Both the position numbers and the translations under genes were made by a program. Positions 1-8,127 of a DNA stretch of 16,836 nt are shown here, one piece after another; the first letter of the stretch is position 1; the number at the start of each line of letters is the position of its first letter. The stretch is from NCBI GenBank assembly GCA_013696665.1, contig JACCYC010000142.1, positions 1 through 16,836 on the forward strand, in the 5' to 3' direction. Source of the DNA: Burkholderiaceae bacterium. Lineage in GTDB: Bacteria; Pseudomonadota; Gammaproteobacteria; Burkholderiales; Burkholderiaceae_F. The notes below the pieces were generated by a model that saw only the letters and a list, made by a program, of their open reading frames with translations, made no database searches and was not told the origin of the DNA.

Positions 1-305
1 CGCAGCACATCCATCGGATGCGCCTTCTTTGTAATCTCGATGAGTTTGTAGATCTCAGCGGGCAGCTTGCGCGCAGCTTTCAGGTCGGCGTCAAAGCGAG
101 CGAGGTCTTCTTTACCGGGCAACTCCCCGTTGAGCAGCAGGCAGCAGGTCTCCTCGAAGGTCGAGCGTTCGGCGAGATCGTGAATGGAGTACCCGCGGTA
201 GCGAAGCTCCCCCGCACGCCCATCGATGTAGCAGACGCGCGAGCGGTCGAAGTAGACACCTGCGAGCCCGCGATGGATGTCGGTCTTCTCCGTGTCTTCG
301 CTCAT
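1..305 (-). CDS. Citrate synthase-family protein, N-terminal part (cut by window edge)
   Basis: The minus strand reads open from an ATG at 305-303 to the window edge, giving 101 complete codons. The start is supported by GGAG and AAGG purine runs just upstream. The translation begins MSEDTEKTDIHRGLAGVYFD. It continues with the typical N-terminus of short citrate/2-methylcitrate synthases: residues around 26-40 carry the YIDG..GELRYRGY signature, followed by IHDLAE, FEE, LLLNGELP and, at the end, KKAHPMDVL. These enzymes condense oxaloacetate with acetyl-CoA (or propionyl-CoA) in the cytoplasm. The catalytic His and Asp residues lie outside the window, so citrate synthase and methylcitrate synthase cannot be told apart. 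It is divergent from xsc across about 110 bases. A link through the acetyl units released by Xsc is possible but inferred. Confidence 0.85.
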   Translation of the reverse strand, partial: MSEDTEKTDIHRGLAGVYFDRSRVCYIDGRAGELRYRGYSIHDLAERSTFEETCCLLLNGELPGKEDLARFDADLKAARKLPAEIYKLIEITKKAHPMDVL

Positions 306-416
306 CCTTGAATCTCCGTTAACCTTCCGAAAACGCTGCGCCCAGACACGTTCTGTGAGGATGGGCATGCAACGAGCGTAAAGTAAAACCGCAGCCCTAC
401 CCAAGCGAGGATAACG
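306..416. promoter_or_regulatory. Divergent intergenic region between citrate synthase-like gene and xsc operon
   Basis: This 111-base gap must hold the start signals for both the minus-strand citrate synthase-like gene and the plus-strand xsc operon, since the two genes point away from each other. I see no convincing sigma-70 -35/-10 pair and no strong palindrome beyond the short GCATGC at 366-371. The xsc ribosome binding site (GAGG, about 7 bases before the ATG) lies at its right end. Promoter activity is inferred from gene orientation only. Confidence 0.4.
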
Positions 417-2204
417 ATGACCGACATGAAACAGCCCAACCGTACCGTCGCCCAGGGTGTCCAGAGAATGACGCCGTCCGAGGCATTTGTCGAAACCATG
501 GTGGCGCAAGGGGTGACCGATATCTTCGGCATCGTCGGATCTGCGTATATGGATGCGCTCGACATCTTCGCGGCGGCGGGTATCCGATTTATTCCGGTCG
601 CGCACGAACAAGGCGCAGTGCATATGGCCGACGGCTACTCGCGCGTGTCGGGCCGTCACGGGGTGTGTATCGGCCAGAACGGCCCGGGCGTCACGAACTT
701 CGTCACCGGCGTTGCCGCAGCGTACTGGGCGCACTCGCCGGTGGTGATCCTCACGCCCGAAACCGGCTCGATGACGGTGGGTCTGGGTGGCTTTCAGGAG
801 ACCGAGCAGCTGCCGATCTTTTCGAAGATCACGAAGTATCAAGGCCACGTGATGAACCCGAAGCGTATTGCGGAAATCACCGCGCGTTGCTTCGATCGCG
901 CGCTGCTCGAGATGGGTCCCACGCAATTAAATATTCCCCGCGACTATTTCTACGGTGATATCGAGATCGAGATTCCGCAGCCGATTCGTATCGGTCGGGG
1001 GGCTGGTGATGAAGCGGCACTCGATGAAGCGGCGCGGATACTGGCCGACGCCAAGTTTCCAGTCATTCTTGCGGGAGGCGGCGTGATATTCGCCGACGGC
1101 ATCAAGGACGCGATTGCGCTGGCCGAGCTACTGCATGCGCCGGTGGCCAACAGCTATCTGCACAACGACACATTTCCGGCGTCGCACCCGCTGTGGTGTG
1201 GCCCGCTGGGCTATCAGGGCTCAAAAGCGGCGATGAAGCTGATCAGTCAGGCCGACGTCGTGCTTGCGCTGGGCTCGCGCCTGGGTCCCTTCGGCACACT
1301 GCCGCAATACGGGCTCGATTACTGGCCGAAGAAGGCCAAGATCATCCAGATCGACATCGATGCCAAGATGCTCGGCCTGGTCAAACCGATTTCGGTAGGT
1401 ATCAACGGCGACGCGAAGGCGGCTGCTGCGGCGCTTGTGCGACGCCTGCAGGGTCGGACACTCGCCTCACATCAAAACAGGGCCGAGCGCGATTCGAAGA
1501 TCAAAACCGAGAAGGCGGCCTGGGAGGGCGAGCTCGACAAATGGACGCACGAAACCGATCCGTATTCGGTCGAAATCTCGAAGGAGTCGAGCCACATGCA
1601 TCCGCGGCAGATGCTGCGCGAGCTCGAGCGTGCGATGCCGAAGCATGCGATGGTGTCGACCGATATCGGCAACATTTGCTCGGTCTCCAACTCGTATCTG
1701 CGTTTCGAGGAACAGCGGTCGATGCTGGCGGCGATGAGCTTCGGCAACTGCGGCTATGCGTTCCCGGTGGCGTGCGGTGCGAAGGTGGCAGCGCCCGATC
1801 GTCCGGCGATCGCCTACGTCGGCGACGGTGCATGGGGCATCAGCCTGAACGAGTTGTTGACATGTGCGCGCGAGAAGATCGGCGTGACTGTCGCGCTGTT
1901 CAACAACGGTCAGTGGGGCGCCGAGAAGAAAAACCATGTTGACTTCTACTCGCAGCGCTACCAGGGCGTCGAGCTGGAGAATCCGAGCTGGGTGGCAGTG
2001 GCGAAATCCTTCGGCTGTGAAGGAATTCTGGTGGACAAGCTATCCGACGTCGGGCCGGCGTTGCAGCAGTCGGTCAAGAATCAGACCGAGGGCAAGACGA
2101 CCGTGCTCGAGCTAATGGTGACCAAGGAACTGGGCGATCCATTCCGGCGTGATGCGCTATCGAAGCCCGTGCGCCATCTGGCGAAATACAAGAACTTTGT
2201 TTGA
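417..2204 (+). CDS. xsc: Sulfoacetaldehyde acetyltransferase (ThDP-dependent)
   Basis: Xsc converts sulfoacetaldehyde plus phosphate to acetyl phosphate and sulfite in the cytoplasm. It is the desulfonating step shared by taurine, isethionate, sulfoacetate and sulfolactate pathways. The 595-residue protein has the full family length and the three-domain layout of ThDP enzymes. Residues 19-27 read TPSEAFVET. The ThDP glutamate sits in HEQG at about 64, and the strongly conserved Xsc stretches QNGPGVTN (87-94) and GPTQLNIPRDYFYG (167-180) are present. The ThDP/Mg motif starts GDGAWG at 469 and ends in NN at 496-497. The C-terminus ELGDPFRRDALSKPVRHLAK is diagnostic for Xsc rather than acetolactate synthase. 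GAGG 7 bases upstream supports the ATG. It opens a five-gene operon whose next gene begins 10 bases after its stop. The usual partner pta is not next to it. Confidence 0.96.
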   Translation: MTDMKQPNRTVAQGVQRMTPSEAFVETMVAQGVTDIFGIVGSAYMDALDIFAAAGIRFIPVAHEQGAVHMADGYSRVSGRHGVCIGQNGPGVTNFVTGVAAAYWAHSPVVILTPETGSMTVGLGGFQETEQLPIFSKITKYQGHVMNPKRIAEITARCFDRALLEMGPTQLNIPRDYFYGDIEIEIPQPIRIGRGAGDEAALDEAARILADAKFPVILAGGGVIFADGIKDAIALAELLHAPVANSYLHNDTFPASHPLWCGPLGYQGSKAAMKLISQADVVLALGSRLGPFGTLPQYGLDYWPKKAKIIQIDIDAKMLGLVKPISVGINGDAKAAAAALVRRLQGRTLASHQNRAERDSKIKTEKAAWEGELDKWTHETDPYSVEISKESSHMHPRQMLRELERAMPKHAMVSTDIGNICSVSNSYLRFEEQRSMLAAMSFGNCGYAFPVACGAKVAAPDRPAIAYVGDGAWGISLNELLTCAREKIGVTVALFNNGQWGAEKKNHVDFYSQRYQGVELENPSWVAVAKSFGCEGILVDKLSDVGPALQQSVKNQTEGKTTVLELMVTKELGDPFRRDALSKPVRHLAKYKNFV

Positions 2205-2208
2205 GGAG
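2203..2208 (+). promoter_or_regulatory. Ribosome binding site GAGGAG setting the GTG start at 2215
   Basis: GAGGAG overlaps the last two bases of the xsc stop codon and lies 6 bases before GTG 2215. This decides the start of the binding protein. The longer reading frame opening upstream inside xsc would put extra sequence in front of an otherwise perfect signal peptide. Confidence 0.7.
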
Positions 2209-2214
2209 ACGATC

Positions 2215-3195
2215 GTGAATCGTAGACAGTCATTGCTGCGTGTCATCGGTACCGCCGCTCTCGTGCTGGCCAGCGGCTCGGCGTTTGCGCAGGCAACCGG
2301 GTATCCGGACAAGCCGATCCGCTTCGTTGTGCCGTACCCGCCCGGTGGCGGGACCGACGTCATCGCGCGTATCGTCCAAGATCGCTTGCGTGCGGCGCTG
2401 GGTCAATCGATCATCATCGACAATCGGGGTGGTGCAGGCGGCTCGATCGGTACCGAGGTGGTAGCCAGGTCAGCCCCCGACGGCTACACCGTGCTTTTCA
2501 CGCTTTCATCACACACCATTAATCCCGCGATATTTCCCAAGTTGAGCTTCGACACTGCGCGCGACTTTGAACCGATCGGCATCGTATGTTCACTGCCGCA
2601 GATTCTCGTTGCGAACCCGCAGTTTTCTGCGAATACCTTGCAGCAGTTGATATCAATGGCCAAGGAAAAGCCTGGGTCGCTCGCTTACGCTTCGGTGGGC
2701 AATGGCTCGCCGGGCCATCTGGCCGGTGAGATGCTGAAGCTACGTACCGGAACTCAAATGACGCATATTCCCTATCGCGGCGGAGGTCCGGCGGTGACCG
2801 ATGTGGTCAGTGGCCAGGTGCCGCTACTTTGGGTTTCGATTCCAGCGGCCGCGCAATTCGTCAAGCAGAAGCAACTGAAGGCGCTTGCCGTTTCAACGGT
2901 GAAACGCAGCGCCGCGTTTCCGGATGTGCCGACGGTGCAGGAAGCGGGTATCCCCGATTTCGAGGTTGACTCCTGGTATGCGATGTTCGTGCCGGCCAAG
3001 ACGCCACGCGTTATCGTCGACCGGCTCAACGCCGCACTGAATACCGTGCTGAAAGAGCCGGAGATTCGCGAGAAATTACTCGCACAAGGCAGCGAAGCAG
3101 TTGGCGGCACATCCGAACAACTCGGTGCGGTCGTTAATGCCGAGCTGCCTAAGTGGGCGAAGCTTGTTAAAGATGCTGGCATCAAGGCCGATTAA
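2215..3195 (+). CDS. Bug/TctC-family tripartite tricarboxylate transporter solute-binding protein
   Basis: This is a periplasmic receptor of the TTT (TctCBA) type, 326 residues from a GTG start. Residues 1-25 form a signal peptide that begins MNRRQSLLRV, has a short hydrophobic core and ends at SAFA before QA. The double arginine makes Tat export conceivable, though the motif is incomplete. The mature protein starts with the Bug signature YPDKPIRFVVPYPPGGGTD, followed by DNRGGAGGSIGTE, PDGYT and later HIPYRGGGPAV. These are the ligand-loop elements of the family. No intact tctA or tctB is in the window, so it is either an orphan receptor, common in Burkholderiales, or uses a permease elsewhere. 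Its place between xsc and sauS suggests it binds a sulfonate such as sulfoacetate. That ligand is an inference. Fold and family are clear. Confidence 0.93.
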   Translation: MNRRQSLLRVIGTAALVLASGSAFAQATGYPDKPIRFVVPYPPGGGTDVIARIVQDRLRAALGQSIIIDNRGGAGGSIGTEVVARSAPDGYTVLFTLSSHTINPAIFPKLSFDTARDFEPIGIVCSLPQILVANPQFSANTLQQLISMAKEKPGSLAYASVGNGSPGHLAGEMLKLRTGTQMTHIPYRGGGPAVTDVVSGQVPLLWVSIPAAAQFVKQKQLKALAVSTVKRSAAFPDVPTVQEAGIPDFEVDSWYAMFVPAKTPRVIVDRLNAALNTVLKEPEIREKLLAQGSEAVGGTSEQLGAVVNAELPKWAKLVKDAGIKAD

Positions 3196-4621
3196 TTTGG
3201 CGCCCGATTCAAGAGGTTTGAGCGCCACGGCTTCGGTCGTAGCATCGCTCGTAGAACGTGCTCGCACCGCACAGGCGGTCGCGAATGCGTATGACCAGGC
3301 AAAGGTCGATGAACTGGTCGCCGCTGCGGGCTGGGCGATCATCGAGCCCGCGCGCAATCGCGAGCTTGCGGAGCTCGCGGTATCCGTTACCGGAATCGGA
3401 AATGTCGACGACAAAATCCGAAAGAATCATCGCAAGACGCTTGGATTGCTGCGCGATCTGCAAGGCGCGAGCAGCGTCGGCGTGATTGCGAAAGATGAAG
3501 CGCGCGGAATTGTCGAAATCGCGCGCCCGGTCGGGGTGGTCGCAGCGATCACGCCATCGACCAACCCGGCAGCAACGCCCGCCAACAAGATCATCAATGC
3601 GTTGAAGGGTCGCAATGCCGCCATCGTTGCCCCGTCCCCGAAAGGGTGGTCCACCTGCGCACGGCTTATCGAGCTCATCCACCAACAGTTCGATCGAATC
3701 GGCGCGCCGCATGATCTGGTGCAGTTGCTGCCATCGCCGGTCACGAAGGATTCGACATTTGAGCTGATGCGCCTGGCCGATCTGGTCGTCGCGACAGGCT
3801 CGCAGGCGAATGTACGAGCGGCGTACGCGAGCGGCACGCCGGCCTTCGGTGTCGGCGCGGGTAACGTCGCGGCCATTGTTGACGAAACGGCAGACCTGGC
3901 GGCCGCGGCCGAAATGATTGTCCGCTCGAAGACGTTCGACAACGCGACCAGTTGTTCGTCAGAGAACAGCGTCGTGCTGCTCGATGCGATCTACGAGCCT
4001 GCGCTCGATGCGCTGAAGGCGCACGGCGCGATATTGGTGCCAGCCGATGGCAGGGCTCGGCTGCAACAGACAATGTGGCGCGACGGCAAGCTTTCATCGC
4101 GCATCATCGGTCAGACAGCGACGGTGATCGCGGAGCGCGCTGGCTTTGCGGCCATTGCCGCGCAAAGGCCGAGCGTGCTGATGGTCGAAGAAAAGGGCGT
4201 TGGTCCAGAGCATCTGTTCTCCGGTGAGAAGCTAAGCCCCGTGTTGACTGTCTATCGGGCCCGCGATTTCGAGCACGCCATGCAGATAGTCGAGCGCATC
4301 TACGCATATATCGGCGCCGGACATTCGGTGGGCCTGCACACTGCGCACAACGAGCGGGGGCTCGTTCTGGGCCTGCAGCTGCCCGTCTCGCGAGTCATCG
4401 TCAACCAGGTGCACTCGGTTGCAACCGGTGGCAGCTTCGACAACGGCCTGCCGTTTTCATTGTCGATGGGTTGCGGCACGTGGGGACGCAACAATTTCTC
4501 CGACAGCATGAACTACCGGCACTACCTGAACATCACCCGCGTGTCGACGAAAATTGCCGAGCGTGTGCCGACCGAGGACGAGATTTTCGGCGCCTATTTC
4601 GCGCGCCATGGCCGCGCCTGA
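3173..4621 (+). CDS. sauS: Acylating sulfoacetaldehyde dehydrogenase (SauS-like)
   Basis: This is a CoA-acylating member of the aldehyde dehydrogenase superfamily, related to the EutE/MhpF-like and AdhE N-terminal domains. SauS reduces sulfoacetyl-CoA to sulfoacetaldehyde with NAD(P)H. From ATG 3173 the protein is 482 residues. The cofactor-binding stretch GVVAAITPSTNPAATP is at about 121-136. The catalytic cysteine is at about 261 in FDNATSCSSENS, the acylating-type motif. HSVGLH and SLSMGCGTWG follow near the C-terminus. The start is uncertain. ATG 3173 overlaps the previous gene by 23 bases with little ribosome binding sequence, while TTG 3197 has AAGG 9 bases upstream and TTG 3218 has AAGAGG but only one base away. 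Its place between xsc and an acyl-CoA ligase supports SauS over a generic acetaldehyde dehydrogenase, but substrate is inferred from context. Confidence 0.88.
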   Translation: MLASRPINLAPDSRGLSATASVVASLVERARTAQAVANAYDQAKVDELVAAAGWAIIEPARNRELAELAVSVTGIGNVDDKIRKNHRKTLGLLRDLQGASSVGVIAKDEARGIVEIARPVGVVAAITPSTNPAATPANKIINALKGRNAAIVAPSPKGWSTCARLIELIHQQFDRIGAPHDLVQLLPSPVTKDSTFELMRLADLVVATGSQANVRAAYASGTPAFGVGAGNVAAIVDETADLAAAAEMIVRSKTFDNATSCSSENSVVLLDAIYEPALDALKAHGAILVPADGRARLQQTMWRDGKLSSRIIGQTATVIAERAGFAAIAAQRPSVLMVEEKGVGPEHLFSGEKLSPVLTVYRARDFEHAMQIVERIYAYIGAGHSVGLHTAHNERGLVLGLQLPVSRVIVNQVHSVATGGSFDNGLPFSLSMGCGTWGRNNFSDSMNYRHYLNITRVSTKIAERVPTEDEIFGAYFARHGRA

Positions 4622-6179
4622 AGTAGGGGCATCGCGCACGATGCGCACCGTCCGCCAGTTGATCGATGCGCGCGCAATCAACGACCCGGACGCCGCCTAC
4701 TTCATCGCGCCTCACACCGGGCAATCACTGACGTTTGAACAGCTGCGCGAGTCGTGCGTCGCAATGGGCATGATGCTCGCCGCGCGCGGTGCGCAGCCGG
4801 GCGACCATGTGTCGTTCGTTCTCGGCAATGGAATGCAAACTGTGCGCATGCTGCTCGGTGCGATGTATGGTGGCTATTGCGTGCATCCGGTGAATTTGTT
4901 GTCGCAACCGGAGCAGATGCGATACGTGCTCGAGCACGCGGATTCGAAAATCGTTTTCACGGCGCCCGATTGGTTGGCCCGCGTACAGGATGTGGCGGCC
5001 ACGATTGCGCGACCGATGGACGTCATAGCAGTTGACGCGGATGGCGCAGCGTTGCCCGACGAATACGTGCTGCCCGGCGAAGACGCGCTGTCGGACTCGC
5101 GCGCACTGGCGGCCGATCCATCGCCCGACGCGCTCGCTCTGCTGATGTATACCTCCGGCACCACGGGCAAGCCCAAGGGTGTGATGTTGACCCAGGCCAA
5201 CCTCGCCGCAAACGCGCTGGCAATCAGCTGCGAGCACCGCCTGGGCAGCGGCGATCGCGTGGCAGCCGTGCTGCCGCTCTATCACATCAACGGATTTGCA
5301 GTGACGATGCTGGCGCCGCTTGCGCACGGCGGCAGCCTGGTAATGCCGCCGAAATTCTCGGCCGCCAGTTTCTGGGATCTGGCGATCGACCACCGATGCA
5401 CCTGGCTCAACGTGGTTCCGACGATTGTCTCGTACTTGCTCGAAGGTGCAGCGCCCCCGCGCGAGAAGTTGTCGCGCATTCGCTTTTGCCGCTCCGCCTC
5501 GGCCGCGTTGCCGCCCGAGCATCATCGTGCATTCGAAGCGAAGTTTGGCATCACCATCATTGAGACGATGGGCCTCACCGAAACAGTCGCGCCGGCGTTT
5601 TCAAATCCGATCGACCCGCGGTTGCGCAAGATCGGCTCGGTTGGGCGTGCGTCCGGCTGCAAGGCGCAGGTGGTCGATCAGGCGGGTGCGCCGGTCCCCA
5701 ACGGCAGCGTCGGCGAAATCGCGGTTTGCGGACCGCAGGTTATGCCGGGGTACTACAAGAACCCTGAGGCGACCGCGGCAGCATTTTTTCCCGAACAGTG
5801 GCTGCGCACCGGTGACCTCGGTTACCGCGATGGCGATGGCTTCTTCTTCATCACCGGCCGCATCAAGGAATTGATCATCAAGGGTGGAGAGAATATCGCT
5901 CCGCGCGAGATTGACGAGGTTTTGCTGCGCCACCCGGCGGTGCTCGACGCCGCCGCTGTCGGCATTCCAGATCGACACTATGGGCAGGACATCATGGCCT
6001 GCGTCATCGTGCGCGAGGGTCAGCACTGCACCGAGGACGAGCTGCGCGATTTTTGCGTTCGCGAGCTCGGTCGCTACAAGACGCCCAAGGTCTTCCGCTT
6101 TGTCGACGATCTGCCGCGCGGCCCTTCGGGCAAGGTGCAGCGTCTAAAGCTGGCCGAACTCGCGCCCTTCGCCGCGTAA
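4608..6179 (+). CDS. sauT: Acyl-CoA ligase, probable sulfoacetate-CoA ligase (SauT-like)
   Basis: This is a class I adenylate-forming enzyme (ANL superfamily), 523 residues from ATG 4608. It should activate a carboxylate with ATP and CoA. Visible core motifs are the P-loop YTSGTTGKPKG at 181-191, the aromatic/Thr motif IETMGLTE, the hinge region with TGD..Y.DGDGFFFITGRIKE, GGENIAPREIDEVL, and the C-terminal PSGKVQR with catalytic lysine at about 509. It overlaps sauS by 14 bases. An alternative ATG at 4641 has a G-rich site (TAGGGG) about 11 bases upstream and would remove 11 residues. In Cupriavidus necator, SauT makes sulfoacetyl-CoA for SauS, and the xsc-sauS-ligase order here fits that role. 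Sequence motifs alone show only an acyl-CoA ligase, so sulfoacetate as substrate is inferred from neighbours. Confidence 0.85.
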   Translation: MAAPEVGASRTMRTVRQLIDARAINDPDAAYFIAPHTGQSLTFEQLRESCVAMGMMLAARGAQPGDHVSFVLGNGMQTVRMLLGAMYGGYCVHPVNLLSQPEQMRYVLEHADSKIVFTAPDWLARVQDVAATIARPMDVIAVDADGAALPDEYVLPGEDALSDSRALAADPSPDALALLMYTSGTTGKPKGVMLTQANLAANALAISCEHRLGSGDRVAAVLPLYHINGFAVTMLAPLAHGGSLVMPPKFSAASFWDLAIDHRCTWLNVVPTIVSYLLEGAAPPREKLSRIRFCRSASAALPPEHHRAFEAKFGITIIETMGLTETVAPAFSNPIDPRLRKIGSVGRASGCKAQVVDQAGAPVPNGSVGEIAVCGPQVMPGYYKNPEATAAAFFPEQWLRTGDLGYRDGDGFFFITGRIKELIIKGGENIAPREIDEVLLRHPAVLDAAAVGIPDRHYGQDIMACVIVREGQHCTEDELRDFCVRELGRYKTPKVFRFVDDLPRGPSGKVQRLKLAELAPFAA

Positions 6180-7459
6180 TGCGGCTTTCTTTCGATCGCC
6201 TGCCTCGTTTGCCAATAGCGCGCTGGCTGCCGGAGCTGCGTGAGCCCGGCGCGCTTCGCGCCGATGCGTTGGCGGGCCTGACGGGTGCGGTGGTCGTGCT
6301 GCCGCAGGGCGTGGCGTTCGCCACGCTAGCGGGGATGCCGCCGGAATACGGGCTGTACACAGCGATGGTGCCGTGTGTGATTGCGGCCCTGTTCGGTTCG
6401 AGTCGGCTGATGATCACAGGGCCGGCGAACGCGATCTCGTTGAGCACGATGGCGCTTATGGCGCCGATAGCGATTGCAGGTTCGCCGCACTATGTGGCGC
6501 TCGTATTGACGCTGACTTTTCTGGTCGGCGCTTTGCAACTAGCGCTAGGTCTTGCGCGCGCCGGCCGCCTGATCGATTTCGTGCCGCATTCGGTCATCGT
6601 CGGTTTCACCGCCGGCGCGGCAATCCTAATTATCAACAGCCAGATCGGACCCTTTCTTGGACTCGATCTGCCGCCTGGTAGCAGCGTTTTCGACAATGTT
6701 CGCGTGGCGCTCGAGCAGTTGCCCAACGTCAAGCCCAGCGCGCCGCTGGTCGGTCTGCTGACGATATTCGCGGTGCTGGCATGGCGGCCATTGAACCGCT
6801 GGGTTCCTGCAATGCTCGCGGGTGTCGTTATCGGCGCTGCTGCTGCATGGCTTCTCGCGCAGCAGATACCGCAATGGGGAGTGCTGCCGACGGTGCAGGA
6901 GCTGCCGGGTGCGCTGCCGCCGATATCGTTGCCGGATCTTTCGGTCGACACGCTGCGCACGCTGTTCGGTGCAACGATGGTGATGACTTTGCTCGCCCTG
7001 ACTGAAGCCGTGGCGATTGCGCGCGCGGTCGCAGTCAAGTACGGCGACAAGCTCGACGGTAATCAGGAGTTCATCGGCCAGGGCCTTGCGAATCTCGCAG
7101 GCGCGTTCTTCTCTGCATATCCTTCGAGCGGCTCTTTCAACCGTTCCGGTGTCAACGTCGCATCGGGCGCGCGCACTCCGTTCGCTGCAATTTGCGCGGC
7201 GCTGTTTCTGCTCGTTGTTCTTTTTTTCGTCGCACCGCTCGCGCGCTATCTACCGTTTGCAGTGATAGCGGCGCTGCTCTTTCTCGTCGCGTGGGGATTG
7301 ATCGATCGCCGCGAGATCGCGCGCATCTGGAACGAGGAGCGCACTCAGCGCTGGCCAATGATGGTGACGTTTATCGCAACAATCACGCTGTCCTTGGAGT
7401 GGGCGATCCTGCTCGGTATCACCGTGGCGTTGATCACTCAGCGCTTCAACCGATCATGA
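6179..7459 (+). CDS. SulP-family anion transporter lacking a STAS domain
   Basis: This is an inner-membrane SLC26/SulP transporter of 426 residues. The start is the ATG of TAATG, sharing one base with the sauT stop, which indicates translational coupling. The SulP signature appears near the N-terminus: PQGVAFATLAGMPPEYGLY (about 42-60), then LFGSSRLMITGPANAIS (about 71-87). About ten or more hydrophobic segments follow, with SAYPSSGSFNRSGVN in the later part. Most SulP proteins run past 500 residues and end in a cytoplasmic STAS domain. This one stops right after the last membrane segment (VALITQRFNRS), and no STAS-like sequence follows in any frame before the next gene. Known substrates of the family include sulfate, bicarbonate and dicarboxylates. 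In this operon, sulfate/sulfite efflux or sulfonate uptake is plausible but unproven. Confidence 0.9.
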   Translation: MRLSFDRLPRLPIARWLPELREPGALRADALAGLTGAVVVLPQGVAFATLAGMPPEYGLYTAMVPCVIAALFGSSRLMITGPANAISLSTMALMAPIAIAGSPHYVALVLTLTFLVGALQLALGLARAGRLIDFVPHSVIVGFTAGAAILIINSQIGPFLGLDLPPGSSVFDNVRVALEQLPNVKPSAPLVGLLTIFAVLAWRPLNRWVPAMLAGVVIGAAAAWLLAQQIPQWGVLPTVQELPGALPPISLPDLSVDTLRTLFGATMVMTLLALTEAVAIARAVAVKYGDKLDGNQEFIGQGLANLAGAFFSAYPSSGSFNRSGVNVASGARTPFAAICAALFLLVVLFFVAPLARYLPFAVIAALLFLVAWGLIDRREIARIWNEERTQRWPMMVTFIATITLSLEWAILLGITVALITQRFNRS

Positions 7460-7557
7460 TCTCGGGATTCAACAGCACCCCTTTCGGCCTCGCTGGCACA
7501 ACGATCGAAGCTCGGCCACAATAAGCTCGTGGCAGACATTGAATGGAACGAAATCTG

Positions 7558-8127
7558 ATGGACGCTAATCGCTATTCGATCCCGGAATTGGTGGCAGACG
7601 TCAAGCGCGTGTGCGCGCAATTCGATGACGAGCGCGAAATCATCAGCAAAGTCCGGCCGCTCGCGCTGCGCGCTGCCAAGTCGAAGGACAGCTGGGTCGA
7701 GGATCGGATGTATGGCGCCAACGCGACGCAGGGCTTCGGCGTTCACCTGCTCCACGAAGAGCCCGATCACTCGGTCGCAGTGCTCGCGCTCGCGTGGTTG
7801 CCGAACCGCGGCGCGCCTCCGCATGATCACGGGACATGGGCCGTCGTGGCCGGTGTCCAGGGGCCCGAGAAGAACGAGTTCTTCGAGCGAGTTGACGACC
7901 GCAGCCGGACCGGGCACGCGGAGCTCAAGAAGATCGGAGAGAAGGTATGCGGCGAAGGCGACGTGGTCGCGCTACCGAAGGGTTTGATTCACAGCGTGTG
8001 GAACGAGTCCGACTCGGTCTCGCTCTCATTGCACGTTTACGGCAAACACGTCAACCACACTGGGCGGTCGCAGTTTGATTTGCAGAAGCAAACCGAGATG
8101 CCGTTTATCGTCAAGGTGGAAAGTTAA
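7558..8127 (+). CDS. Cysteine dioxygenase/thiol dioxygenase-like cupin protein
   Basis: This small cupin of 189 residues belongs to the cysteine dioxygenase/3-mercaptopropionate dioxygenase group of non-heme iron enzymes, which oxidise a thiol to a sulfinate with O2. The three iron-ligand histidines are visible: PPHDHGTW (His89, His91) and GLIHSVWNE (His145). The SLHVY element (Ser157, His159, Tyr161) matches the Ser-His-Tyr triad of thiol dioxygenases. The C-terminus has the family stretch NHTGRSQFD. The start is ATG 7558, with GGAAC about 10 bases upstream; ATG 7543 is also possible and adds five residues. It lies 98 bases after the SulP gene, so it may be a late member of the xsc operon. 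Whether it handles cysteine, mercaptopropionate or another thiol cannot be read from the sequence. Confidence 0.85.
   Translation: MDANRYSIPELVADVKRVCAQFDDEREIISKVRPLALRAAKSKDSWVEDRMYGANATQGFGVHLLHEEPDHSVAVLALAWLPNRGAPPHDHGTWAVVAGVQGPEKNEFFERVDDRSRTGHAELKKIGEKVCGEGDVVALPKGLIHSVWNESDSVSLSLHVYGKHVNHTGRSQFDLQKQTEMPFIVKVES

Noticed and set aside
18..311. 97-residue plus-strand open frame at the left edge
   Set aside because: The opposite strand encodes an unmistakable citrate synthase N-terminus, so this frame is its shadow.
417..2204. Assignment as acetolactate synthase large subunit
   Set aside because: The GPTQLNIPRDYFYG stretch and the C-terminal ELGDPFRRDALSKPVRHLAK are specific to Xsc, and no small regulatory subunit follows.
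7192..7524. 110-residue open frame running past the SulP stop, considered as a displaced STAS domain
   Set aside because: It mostly overlaps SulP in another frame, and the part beyond the SulP stop is only about 20 codons without STAS features.
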